DNA of 64,000 nucleotides from assembly GCA_947258435.1 (NCBI GenBank), contig CAMYID010000008.1, forward strand, positions 1-64,000, in the 5' to 3' direction. Positions 35,153 through 42,361 of this stretch are shown piece after piece. The notes under the pieces are model-generated. The model saw only the letters and a program-made list of their open reading frames with translations, was not told the DNA's origin and did no database searches. Positions within the stretch are counted from its first letter, which is position 1, and every line of letters starts with the position of its first letter. The position numbers and the translations under genes are program-made. This DNA is from an uncultured Alphaproteobacteria bacterium (GTDB lineage: Bacteria; Pseudomonadota; Alphaproteobacteria; UBA11222).

Positions 35153-36145
35153 TCAGATAAGCCCCGCAAGCGGTGACGAGGGATCGGCATAAAGCCGCCT
35201 GGGCATGCGCCCCGCAAGATACGCATCGCGCCCCGCAAGCACCGCATGTTTCATTGCCCGCGCCATCCGCACGGGATCGCGCGCCTCGGCAATCGCGGTA
35301 TTCATCAGCACACCGTCACAGCCAAGCTCCATCGCTTCAGCCGCATCAGATGCGGTCCCAACCCCCGCATCAACGATGACCGGCACCTGAGACTGTTCGA
35401 CAATCAGGCGAATATTGACCGGATTCTGAATACCAAGCCCCGAACCAATCGGCGCGCCAAGCGGCATGATCGCCGCACAACCCAGATCCTCAAGTTTTTT
35501 GGCGGCAATCGGATCATCCGAACAATATACCATGACCTGAAACCCTTCCCCGATCAGGGCTTCTGCCGCTTTCAACGTTTCTTCCATTTCCGGATAGAGC
35601 GTTTTCTGATCGCCCAGAACCTCCAGCTTCACAAGGTCCCACCCCCCGGCCTCACGCGCCAGCCGCAAAGTCCGCAACGCATCATCAGCGGTATAACAAC
35701 CTGCGGTATTGGGCAGATAGGTATATTTTTTCGGGTTGATATAATCGATCAGCATGGGCTGATCGGGATCGCTGAGATTGACCCGGCGCACAGCGACGGT
35801 GATCATCTCCACTTCCGCGGCTTCCGCCGCTGCCGCATTCACGGCATAGTCGGCATATTTTCCGGTGCCGATAATCAGCCGCGAAGCGAAGGTCCGGCCT
35901 GCGACGGTCAGCGGCTTGTCGACCGGCGGTGTTTGCGCCGGATCTTCACCGCCACCGATAAAATGCACGATTTCCAGCCGGTCTCCATCCTTCACCTGAA
36001 TTATGCCGAATTCCGACCGCGGAACGATTTCCAGATTTCGCTCAACCGCGATCTTGCGCGGATCGAGCCGCAGTGAACGCAACAGATGATCGACTGACAT
36101 GGGCGAAGGAAAATCCTTCCCTTCACCATTGATGGTGACCTGCAT
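35153..36145 (-). CDS. thiG: ThiS-ThiG fusion: sulfur carrier protein and thiazole synthase
   Basis: Thiamine biosynthesis. Residues 1-67 are ThiS ([12 protein letters not shown], ending VHFIGGG); from about 78 onward is ThiG ([20 protein letters not shown]). ThiG joins deoxyxylulose 5-phosphate, dehydroglycine and ThiS-borne sulfur into the thiazole. The Schiff-base lysine lies in [13 protein letters not shown], and phosphate-binding [11 protein letters not shown] and [19 protein letters not shown] are intact. No stop or frameshift separates the halves. In stand-alone ThiS the GG is the carboxyl end to be thiocarboxylated; here it is internal. The ATG at 36145 is chosen; 36166 adds seven residues. 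No other thi gene is near. Confidence 0.9.
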   Translation of the reverse strand: MQVTINGEGKDFPSPMSVDHLLRSLRLDPRKIAVERNLEIVPRSEFGIIQVKDGDRLEIVHFIGGGEDPAQTPPVDKPLTVAGRTFASRLIIGTGKYADYAVNAAAAEAAEVEMITVAVRRVNLSDPDQPMLIDYINPKKYTYLPNTAGCYTADDALRTLRLAREAGGWDLVKLEVLGDQKTLYPEMEETLKAAEALIGEGFQVMVYCSDDPIAAKKLEDLGCAAIMPLGAPIGSGLGIQNPVNIRLIVEQSQVPVIVDAGVGTASDAAEAMELGCDGVLMNTAIAEARDPVRMARAMKHAVLAGRDAYLAGRMPRRLYADPSSPLAGLI

Positions 36146-36305
36146 AACTTCCCGCCATGGATACAAAAGTGACGCGGCAGATACACGCTGCCGCCTGCAT
36201 CACTATGTCCCATTCAGCGGCGAAGTTTCAACCGCGCTGATAGACGATGACGAAATTCCCGCGCCTGGCAGGCTTGCCGGCAAAATGGGGCAAGCCCGCG
36301 TCAAA

Positions 36306-37145
36306 TCAGCCCTGGAACAGGGTCAGGATCTGCTGCGGCCGGGAATTGGCGATCTGCAAAGCCTGGGTGCTCAATTGCTGCTGAATCTGGGTGGCCTGCA
36401 GGCGTGCGCTTTCGCGCCCGAGATCCGCATCAACCAACGTTCCGATGCCAACCGTCAGGGAATCCTGCAAGGTCTGCACAAAATTGCTGTGTGTACTCAA
36501 ACGCAGCGAGTTGCCGCCAAGGGTTGCCAGCGCACTGGTCACATTCTGCAACATCGTATTGAGCGCGGCGACCTCTGTCTGTGCGTTTGCGAGACTGGTT
36601 ACATCACCGAATACCGCAGTAGTGGCAGCCTTCACATCGATGGCAGCAACCGCAATCGCCTTGGTCGGGTCAGCGTCAGGCTCCGACAGCACATTGAGAT
36701 TATCCGTCGCAGGCACCGGCGGGCTTTTGTCGATCAGGTTAAAGCCATCAAATGTCGCCGCATCGATAATTGTCGCGACCTGAGATGCAAAAGCCTGATA
36801 GTCCGCATCGATCAACGCACGGCTGGCATTGTCGAGCGACGGGTCGGCGGCCTGCACAGCCTTTGCCTTCATTTCGATGACCAGATTGGAAATTGTTTCC
36901 ATCGCCGCAATAGAAACATCAAGGATGTTGATGCCGCGCTGCACGCTTTGCGCCACCGCGCTGTAAGCATCAAGGTCGGCACGCTGCTTCTGGGCAACCG
37001 CAAAGGTGCCCGCATCATCTTTCGCATTGCGAACCTTAAGACCGGTCGCGACCCGGTCCTGAATTTCATCGAGATCGCGGTTCGCTGCATTGAGCTGCTG
37101 CAGGGCGACAAGCGCGGATGTATTGGTTTTGATTGAAACAACCAT
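36306..37145 (-). CDS. Flagellin (copy 1)
   Basis: Filament subunit of 279 residues, the short alphaproteobacterial type. The conserved N-terminal coiled region (VSIKTNTSALVALQQLNAAN, DRVATGLKVRNAKDDAGTFA) and the C-terminal one (QTLQDSLTVGIGTLVDADLG, then QQQLSTQALQIANSRPQQIL) are complete. The variable centre (about 150-195) is short. It is secreted through the flagellar type III system. Start 37145 has GGAGAAACCG before it, and a sigma-54 promoter lies 63 bp upstream. It is about 39% the size of a large flagellin and about equal to the second copy at 41,293. Confidence 0.95.
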   Translation of the reverse strand: MVVSIKTNTSALVALQQLNAANRDLDEIQDRVATGLKVRNAKDDAGTFAVAQKQRADLDAYSAVAQSVQRGINILDVSIAAMETISNLVIEMKAKAVQAADPSLDNASRALIDADYQAFASQVATIIDAATFDGFNLIDKSPPVPATDNLNVLSEPDADPTKAIAVAAIDVKAATTAVFGDVTSLANAQTEVAALNTMLQNVTSALATLGGNSLRLSTHSNFVQTLQDSLTVGIGTLVDADLGRESARLQATQIQQQLSTQALQIANSRPQQILTLFQG

Positions 37146-37497
37146 CGGTTTCTCCTGGCTAGAGCATCACGCCATATTCGGGCATCTGGTCAATTGCTCC
37201 CCATAAAGCAATTAGCATGCCAACCGGAGAATAAGGTTCAATCCATTGATTTCACGCAGTTATTTTTATTTTCATGCCGGCAGTAACAGAAATTGAGGCA
37301 GTTTTTGCCAAGTCGGGGAAATCTGTACCGTGCAGAAGCTGCCGCCTGTCGTGGCAAGATGCGAACACTGTTCGTCTGCCCGGTTCGGTGCGGATCACCT
37401 CCGAGAATGGGAACCCCCCTCCCCATTGGACTGGGGGGCGGCAAGCGGTGGCATGTCGCGGAACAGGATAGGCGCGCCTTTGGGACGGCAGGGAAAT
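37146..37497. other. Flagellin leader and intergenic region
   Basis: There is no gene in these 352 bp. They hold the sigma-54 promoter of flagellin copy 1 and, further upstream, two inverted repeats of unknown role: CGAACA-C-TGTTCG (37362-37374) and a CCCCCC/GGGGGG hairpin (37414-37438). The region also follows the 3' end of flaG. Confidence 0.6.
37208..37222 (-). promoter_or_regulatory. Sigma-54 promoter of flagellin copy 1
   Basis: On the minus strand TTGGCATGCTAATTGCTTT carries GG (-25/-24) and GC (-13/-12) exactly 12 bp apart, matching TGGCAY-N5-TTGC. Transcription would start near 37197, giving a leader of about 52 nt. The same motif precedes the second flagellin gene. Confidence 0.88.
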
Positions 37498-37857
37498 TCA
37501 GGCGTCGACCTTCAGCGCAAGACCGGTCACATCGCGCATCTGTGCGATCTGGCGTAACATTTCCTCTGTCGGGAATTGTTTGATGGTTTCGCCCGACTCG
37601 CGGTCGATGGATTTGAAGACAAAGCGGGCTGTGACTTCATCACGGTCAATGGACAGGCGCTGGTTGGACGGGAACCGCTTTTCCAAAGCGCGATTCAATG
37701 CCTCCTCGGCTGCCTGCACGGCATTATCGGGGATCGAGTCAGGAACTGCGGGCGTTTCAGTCCGAACTGCACTGGGGCGGCTGGCCTGGGCCTGCTTGTC
37801 TGCGCGCGTCGGCACATCCAACGCGATTGAGACTGTCGATGTTGCTGCGATGCTCAT
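37498..37857 (-). CDS. flaG: FlaG-family flagellar protein
   Basis: A 119-residue protein. After a disordered, Ala/Pro-rich N-terminus the C-terminal part has the FlaG pattern LSIDRDEVTARFVFKSIDRE, then SGETIKQFPTEEMLRQIAQM. FlaG proteins affect filament length or flagellin export in several bacteria, with unclear mechanism. The ATG at 37857 has GAGG 6 nt upstream; a GTG/ATG five codons earlier is less likely. It lies between the O-GlcNAc-transferase-like gene (upstream) and flagellin copy 1 on the same strand. Confidence 0.83.
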   Translation of the reverse strand: MSIAATSTVSIALDVPTRADKQAQASRPSAVRTETPAVPDSIPDNAVQAAEEALNRALEKRFPSNQRLSIDRDEVTARFVFKSIDRESGETIKQFPTEEMLRQIAQMRDVTGLALKVDA

Positions 37858-37964
37858 TTTGAACCTCACCACTTCTGTGGCGCCTGGATGAGAACTCCAA
37901 TCAGAGTTTAGCTCAACGCTATTGCACCACGAAAAGTGTAAATAGTTCGTAAAGAGCGCGCGAT

Positions 37965-39983
37965 CTATTCGACCGGGGTAACAGAAAAAGGCTCAAAAGG
38001 CCGGCCCGCCATATATCGCTGCCACATTTCCAGAAGCGCGCGATCAAGATGGCAGCTGTAGCGCGCCGTATCAAATAGCGGCGCTGCAGGGATTTTTGCG
38101 GTAATCTTTTGCTGCAGGGCGATACGCATATCAGGCTGCGTGCCAAGCGCCACGGCCAGTTCCTCATAGGCCTGCAGATCATCAACGACAAGCTCGGGAA
38201 GTTCCATCGCCCGCAAAATGCTGCCCGCCCCGCGACTGACAAAACTGTGACCGGGACATGTAACAACCGGGCACCCCATCGACAGCGCATCGCTGGCGGT
38301 CGTCAACGCATTGACCACATCGGTATCAAGAAAAATATCAACCAGCGCATGACGCGCAATATGCGCGGCTTGCGGAACTTTCGGCGCGAAGACAAGCCGG
38401 CTGGCATCGACATTGCGGCGCACAGCCTCTTTACACAGATTCTCGGCCGTCGCCGCATCAGGGTGCAGCAGCCACAAGACACTCCGGGGAACACGCTGCA
38501 ATATCCGCATCCAGCAATCGAACATTCGGGGCGTCAGCTTGTATGTCTGATTGAAGCAGCAAAAGACGACCGCGTCATCGGGTAACCCGCATTCTGCGCG
38601 CGCCGGCAGCATGTCGGCTTTCGGGCGATAGCTGTTCGGCTGATAGCAATCGGGCAAATAGACAAGCCGTTCGGAGTAGAAAGCCTGCTCCCTGGGCGGA
38701 ACAACGAAGGCGTCGACAATCGCGTAGTCGATAAAATCGACCCCCATCGTGCCACCAAAGGCCAGATAGTTCACCTGAATCGGTGCCGGCCTGCGCGCAA
38801 AAATGCCCAGCCGATGCCCGAATGTATAGCCTTTACGGTCAATCAGAATATCGATGCCGTCCGCCGCGATCCTTGCCGCCGCTTCGGCATCGGACAGATC
38901 CTGGATATCAATAAAATGATCGACAGCCTGAACAAAACGCCGCCGCTCGGGGGTGTCTTCAACCGGGCCATAGGCATAGGCATAAATCTCAAACTGCGAG
39001 CGGTCATGCTTTTCCAGTATGGCGGTCATCAGATAGGCCATCGGATGCGCACGGAAATCCATCGACAGATATCCGACACGTATTTTCCGGTCATGCGCAC
39101 GCGGGCTCAGGCGCTGCGGAGCGGCGGCTATTTCCCCATCAGGAATTACGGCGCGGATCACCTCGCCATTGGCGCGCGCGCAGGCAAGCTGCGCTGCATT
39201 GTCTGGTGCGCAAGGCAGCCCCTGAAATGTAAAAGGGTCGACCGCCACACCCGTCCGAACGACCGTATCGACCAGCTCCTGCGACCACGCTTCAATATCC
39301 TGCCAGTCGCACAAATACATCTTGTTCGAGATCAGATTGCACAGAATAGCGGGATTGTCCGGCGCCAGCCGCAAGGCATTGTCAAGCGACTCCGCCGCCC
39401 CCACGCGATCGCCGAGAATAATCTGCGACAGTCCCAGCCCGTGATAAAGCATCGGATTATCCCGGTCATGTACAAGCCCTGCCCGGTAAACCTCCACCGC
39501 CCTGTCATTGCGGTAAAGATGGAACAGGGCCCTGCCCAGCATCTCATAGGCATCCACATAAGCAGGATCATTGTTAATTGCCTGCTGCAATGCCTGCGCG
39601 GCGGGAAAATATTGTCGCAGGCCCATCAGAATTTCCGCCCGGCGATAATGGGATTTGGCGTCAGACGGCTTAAGGGCAATCGCCTTTTCAAATCCGCTCA
39701 GCGCCGCCTCAAGCCGCCCCTGATGCTGCAGCAGGACGGCAAGCGCGTGATGCGCCTCGGCAAAGTCGGGATTAAGATCGAGCGCGTGACGATAAGCAGC
39801 TTCCGCCTCGGTCAACCGCCCTGCTTCATGACACGTAAAGCCTTGCCGCATGGCGGCAACAGCCCGGCGCAATTCTGTTTCGTCGGCAGCAACAGGAAAT
39901 TGCGACGAACCGGTATCGGCATGGGCGGCGGCGCGCTGTAGCCGCGCGGTGCGCCTGCGGCGGGAGGGTCTTGCAGCTGTCAT
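37965..39983 (-). CDS. TPR protein with O-GlcNAc-transferase-like (SPINDLY/GT41) domain
   Basis: A 672-residue cytoplasmic glycosyltransferase candidate. About five TPR repeats fill residues 45-260 (EAEAAYRHALDLNPDFAEAH, GRLEAALSGFEKAIALKPSD). The GT41 catalytic region then follows: KIRVGYLSMDFRAHPMAY, LIDRKGYTFGHRLGIFARRP, APIQVNYLAFGGTMG, VFCCFNQTYKLTP, and VDIFLDTDVVNALTTASDAL. Lying amid flagellin, FlaG, FlbT and FlaF genes, it is a good candidate for flagellin O-glycosylation, like Caulobacter FlmG. The ATG at 39983 is chosen; a TTG at 40013 is the alternative. Not tested by search. Confidence 0.88.
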   Translation of the reverse strand: MTAARPSRRRRTARLQRAAAHADTGSSQFPVAADETELRRAVAAMRQGFTCHEAGRLTEAEAAYRHALDLNPDFAEAHHALAVLLQHQGRLEAALSGFEKAIALKPSDAKSHYRRAEILMGLRQYFPAAQALQQAINNDPAYVDAYEMLGRALFHLYRNDRAVEVYRAGLVHDRDNPMLYHGLGLSQIILGDRVGAAESLDNALRLAPDNPAILCNLISNKMYLCDWQDIEAWSQELVDTVVRTGVAVDPFTFQGLPCAPDNAAQLACARANGEVIRAVIPDGEIAAAPQRLSPRAHDRKIRVGYLSMDFRAHPMAYLMTAILEKHDRSQFEIYAYAYGPVEDTPERRRFVQAVDHFIDIQDLSDAEAAARIAADGIDILIDRKGYTFGHRLGIFARRPAPIQVNYLAFGGTMGVDFIDYAIVDAFVVPPREQAFYSERLVYLPDCYQPNSYRPKADMLPARAECGLPDDAVVFCCFNQTYKLTPRMFDCWMRILQRVPRSVLWLLHPDAATAENLCKEAVRRNVDASRLVFAPKVPQAAHIARHALVDIFLDTDVVNALTTASDALSMGCPVVTCPGHSFVSRGAGSILRAMELPELVVDDLQAYEELAVALGTQPDMRIALQQKITAKIPAAPLFDTARYSCHLDRALLEMWQRYMAGRPFEPFSVTPVE

Positions 39984-40004
39984 GGGGCGATTTAAGCGAT
40001 ATTT

Positions 40005-40047
40005 GGTTAACAATTCGAAACCGGTCTATGTGCAAATTTTGTTAACC
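40005..40047. promoter_or_regulatory. Palindromic element between the divergent GT41 and flbT genes
   Basis: GGTTAACAA (40005-40013) and its exact complement TTGTTAACC (40039-40047) flank a 25-bp centre in the 116-bp divergent gap. A related GGTTAA-N6-TTAACC palindrome lies upstream of flagellin copy 2 (41127-41144). They look like sites for one regulator. The TTAA content recalls CtrA, but the half-site spacing is not the TTAA-N7-TTAA of CtrA. Confidence 0.5.
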
Positions 40048-40099
40048 CTTTCAGGCTACATTTCATGAAAATTTCTCAGACACGGGAGCGGGCCGTAAT

Positions 40100-40516
40100 A
40101 TGCCCCTGAAACTGTCACTAAAGCCGGGTGAAAAATTCGCAATCAACGGGGCGGTCATCGTCAACAGCGATCGACGCAGCACACTGGTGGTCCAGAACAA
40201 GGCGTCGATCCTGCGTGAACGCGACATCATGCAGCAGGAAGAAGTCAACAGCCCTGCGCGGCGCATCTACTTCCCGATCATGATGATGTATCTCGATGAT
40301 GCCGGACATGCGCGGTACTATGATGAATTCTCTGCACGGATGAGTGAATTCATGGAGGCTGTCAGCACGCCCGAGATTCTGAAGCTCTGCGTTGAAATCA
40401 GCAAGGATGTAATTAACGGTCAGTTCTACGCCGCCCTGCGTTCATGTCGGCAGCTGATTGAATTTGAGACGGAGTTACTGGGCGATGAGCCTGCAAGCTT
40501 ATCAGCGCACGCTTAA
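40100..40516 (+). CDS. flbT: Flagellin synthesis regulator FlbT
   Basis: A 138-residue FlbT. It begins MPLKLSLKPGEKFAINGAVI, with VVQNKASILRERDIM and PARRIYFPIMMMYLD, all family hallmarks. In Caulobacter FlbT binds the flagellin mRNA leader and promotes its decay until the hook is complete. Here it is encoded next to flaF, whose start lies inside flbT, and close to both flagellin genes. It is likely to act on the leader of the flagellin gene at 41,293 and perhaps on that of copy 1. Confidence 0.95.
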   Translation: MPLKLSLKPGEKFAINGAVIVNSDRRSTLVVQNKASILRERDIMQQEEVNSPARRIYFPIMMMYLDDAGHARYYDEFSARMSEFMEAVSTPEILKLCVEISKDVINGQFYAALRSCRQLIEFETELLGDEPASLSAHA

Positions 40517-40844
40517 TACCACCGAAGATCCGCGTAACACCGAGTATCGCCTGTTTGCCGAAATCACACGCCAGATGATGGCAGCGGGGCAGAACGGCAC
40601 GCGCGATGCTGCGCTGGTTGAAGCGGTCGACCGCAATCGCCGCCTGTGGATTGCGCTGGCAACCGATTGCGCCGATGACAATAATCGCCTGCCACCCGAA
40701 ACCCGCGCGGCGATCATTTCCCTCAGTATCTGGGTGCAGAAATATTCACGCGAGGTTACCCGTGGCGGGGAAGACCTCGAGGCGCTCATCGATGTAAACC
40801 GCACAATCATGAAGGGGCTGCAGCCCGGCGGCGGCACAGCCTGA
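40485..40844 (+). CDS. flaF: Flagellar biosynthesis regulator FlaF
   Basis: A 119-residue FlaF: SLQAYQRTLNTTEDPRNTEY, then LFAEITRQMMAA and the RLWIALATDCADDNNRLPPE helix. FlaF is needed for flagellin synthesis or secretion and works against FlbT. The ATG at 40485 overlaps the end of flbT by 32 bp and has GGAG 9 nt upstream, so the two genes are translationally coupled. Confidence 0.94.
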   Translation: MSLQAYQRTLNTTEDPRNTEYRLFAEITRQMMAAGQNGTRDAALVEAVDRNRRLWIALATDCADDNNRLPPETRAAIISLSIWVQKYSREVTRGGEDLEALIDVNRTIMKGLQPGGGTA

Positions 40845-41027
40845 GCAGACTTTATCCATCAGGCTCCCCCTGATACCGCCACCATTCTCTTATCCCCTCC
40901 TCCCCCTTCTGTGGGCAAACTTGGCCCGCTACCCCGCCCATGGCGCAAATTTCAGCTTTTGCCTGCTCTCGACAGACAGAGCCAACGAACAGGGCAGCAA
41001 ACAGGAGTAGTGAAGAATATTCCCATC

Positions 41028-41089
41028 CGGCAAGATCTGCCGGGCAATAATTGCCCCTTCCGGCAGGATTTGCCCGGCAGATCTTGCCG
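41028..41089. promoter_or_regulatory. Symmetric array of four YGGCA-N5-TGCCR palindromes (putative sigma-54 enhancer)
   Basis: Four copies of the form (C/G)GGCA-N5-TGCC(G/C) lie at 41028-41042, 41042-41056, 41061-41075 and 41075-41089. Copies 1-2 and 3-4 each share one base and are 14 bp apart. The outer 20 bp on each side (41028-41047 and 41070-41089) are exact reverse complements. The array ends 132 bp upstream of the -12 element, where an activator of sigma-54 would bind. It could also fold as a long hairpin in RNA. Confidence 0.7.
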
Positions 41090-41207
41090 TTTATAATTAA
41101 TTTAGGATATTTATTTCCATATTTACGGTTAACTTAGATTAACCAACTCAATATTTGCCTAGTATATGGAATAACTTGCCCATTAGAACGTTTTTGCCGG
41201 GCAAATT

Positions 41208-41222
41208 TGGCATAGCAATTGC
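41208..41222 (+). promoter_or_regulatory. Sigma-54 promoter of flagellin copy 2
   Basis: TTGGCATAGCAATTGC has GG at 41209-41210 and GC at 41221-41222, 12 bp apart, as required for -24/-12 recognition. Transcription should start near 41234, about 59 nt before the ATG. A perfect TTGCC-G-GGCAA dyad (41194-41204) touches its upstream side. Confidence 0.9.
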
Positions 41223-41292
41223 GACATGTGGCGCGGTCCGAAATGGGCCGTGGCGCATAAGGCGCCGTTAAAATCCAGAACGGAGAATTACT

Positions 41293-42120
41293 ATGCCTAC
41301 AACTATTCATACAAATCCGGGCGCACTCGTCGCCCAGGCCACGCTGCGTAACGTGACCAGTGCACTGGACAGCGTTTCAAAGCAGGTACAGACAGGTTTT
41401 CGTGTCGCCGATGCGCGGGATGATGCGTCGACATTCGCGGTGGCCCAGGGCCTGCGTGCCGACGTGCAATCCTTTGGCGCGGTGCAGCAAGGCCTGAATG
41501 GTGCGGTTGGTCTTGCCGAAGTCGGCCTGGCCGGTGCGACCGCAGTGTCAGATCTGTTTCAGGACATCCAGTCCAAACTGACACAGCTGGCGGATTCCTC
41601 AATCTCGACGGAACAGCGCTCGACCTACAATGCCGACTTGCAGGATCTTGCAAACCAGGCGAAAGACCTGATTTCGCAAGCCAACTTCAACGGCACCAAT
41701 CTGCTCGACAACACAACGGCCGTGAACTTCATCGCCGATGTGAATGGCGGTACGATCAGCGTGACCGGTGTCGATGTGTTCACGACGGCTTCGGTATTCG
41801 CGGCATCCGCCGGCGCGTTGACCGACGCACAGGCACGTCAGTTCCTCAACAGCAGCTCGAACACGCTCGACAACTTCGTGACTGCGACCAATAACGCGCT
41901 CAGCGGCATTTCCGCGGATCTGCGTGCGGTGGAATCGCAAAACAACTTCGTTGCCGCGATTTCCGATGCGACCGAAAAAGGTATCGGCGCGCTGGTCGAT
42001 GCGGATCTGGCGAAAGCAAGCAGCAAGTTGCAGGCCCTGCAGGCCCAGCAGCAGCTGTCGACCCAGGCGATCACGATTGCCAATCAGGCACCGTCGGTGC
42101 TTCTGGGGCTGTTCCGGTAA
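41293..42120 (+). CDS. Flagellin (copy 2)
   Basis: Filament subunit of 275 residues. N-terminal TTIHTNPGALVAQATLRNVT and VQTGFRVADARDDASTFAVA, C-terminal EKGIGALVDADLAKASSKLQ and QQQLSTQAITIANQAPSVLL. It shares its ends with copy 1 but the middle differs (Asn/Thr/Ser-rich, with possible O-glycosylation targets). Start has CGGAGAA 5 nt upstream. A sigma-54 promoter lies upstream, a strong terminator downstream, so it is a monocistronic late flagellar gene. Confidence 0.95.
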   Translation: MPTTIHTNPGALVAQATLRNVTSALDSVSKQVQTGFRVADARDDASTFAVAQGLRADVQSFGAVQQGLNGAVGLAEVGLAGATAVSDLFQDIQSKLTQLADSSISTEQRSTYNADLQDLANQAKDLISQANFNGTNLLDNTTAVNFIADVNGGTISVTGVDVFTTASVFAASAGALTDAQARQFLNSSSNTLDNFVTATNNALSGISADLRAVESQNNFVAAISDATEKGIGALVDADLAKASSKLQALQAQQQLSTQAITIANQAPSVLLGLFR

Positions 42121-42149
42121 TCGCACCGAACGGCTTATCACAAAGCAAC

Positions 42150-42182
42150 AAAAGGGCTGGCCTTCGCGCCAGCCCTTTTTCT
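42150..42182 (+). terminator. Rho-independent terminator of flagellin copy 2
   Basis: A 12-bp perfect stem AAAAGGGCTGGC / GCCAGCCCTTTT (42150-42161, 42168-42179) with the 6-nt loop CTTCGC, followed by T-rich sequence. Confidence 0.93.
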
Positions 42183-42361
42183 TTGGCGGTCCGCAGGCCG
42201 CGACAGCCATTCTTGCCGATCACGAAAGCGTTGATCGGCGCAATTGACCGGTTTTGCGACAGAATGCTAACCATGTTGACAATTGCAATCAGATCCCAGC
42301 ATGCCACCCACCGGGAACCGCGGTTCCGAAGCAGGCGGCTGCATTTGTTGGAACCGTCTTT

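Larger units (their letters stand above)
40845..41292. other. Regulatory region upstream of flagellin copy 2
   Basis: No gene. From left to right this 448-bp stretch holds: the end of the flaF transcript with a weak ATCAGG/CCTGAT hairpin, a four-palindrome array (41028-41089), an AT-rich tract, a GGTTAA palindrome (41127-41144), a TTGCC-G-GGCAA palindrome (41194-41204), and the sigma-54 promoter. The predicted leader (about 41234-41292) includes a GGCGC/GCGCC hairpin and a CGGAGAA ribosome site. Confidence 0.75.

Noticed and set aside
34375-35247. Longer start for the racemase-like gene (290 codons)
   Set aside because: It would overlap the thiG coding end and lacks a ribosome site; the ATG at 35070 has AAAGGA.
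37362-37374. LexA-type SOS box upstream of flagellin copy 1 (CGAACA-C-TGTTCG)
   Set aside because: The known CGAAC-N4-GTTCG box is 14 bp; this one is 13 bp, and alphaproteobacterial LexA uses a direct GTTC repeat.
38814-39941. A 375-codon open frame on the plus strand, antisense to the O-GlcNAc-transferase-like gene
   Set aside because: It is antisense to a gene with clear GT41 motifs and its translation has no family signature; a high-GC shadow frame.
41133-41144. CtrA-binding site TTAA-N7-TTAA near the flagellin
   Set aside because: The spacing is six, not seven, and the dyad is GGTTAA/TTAACC; not counted as CtrA.
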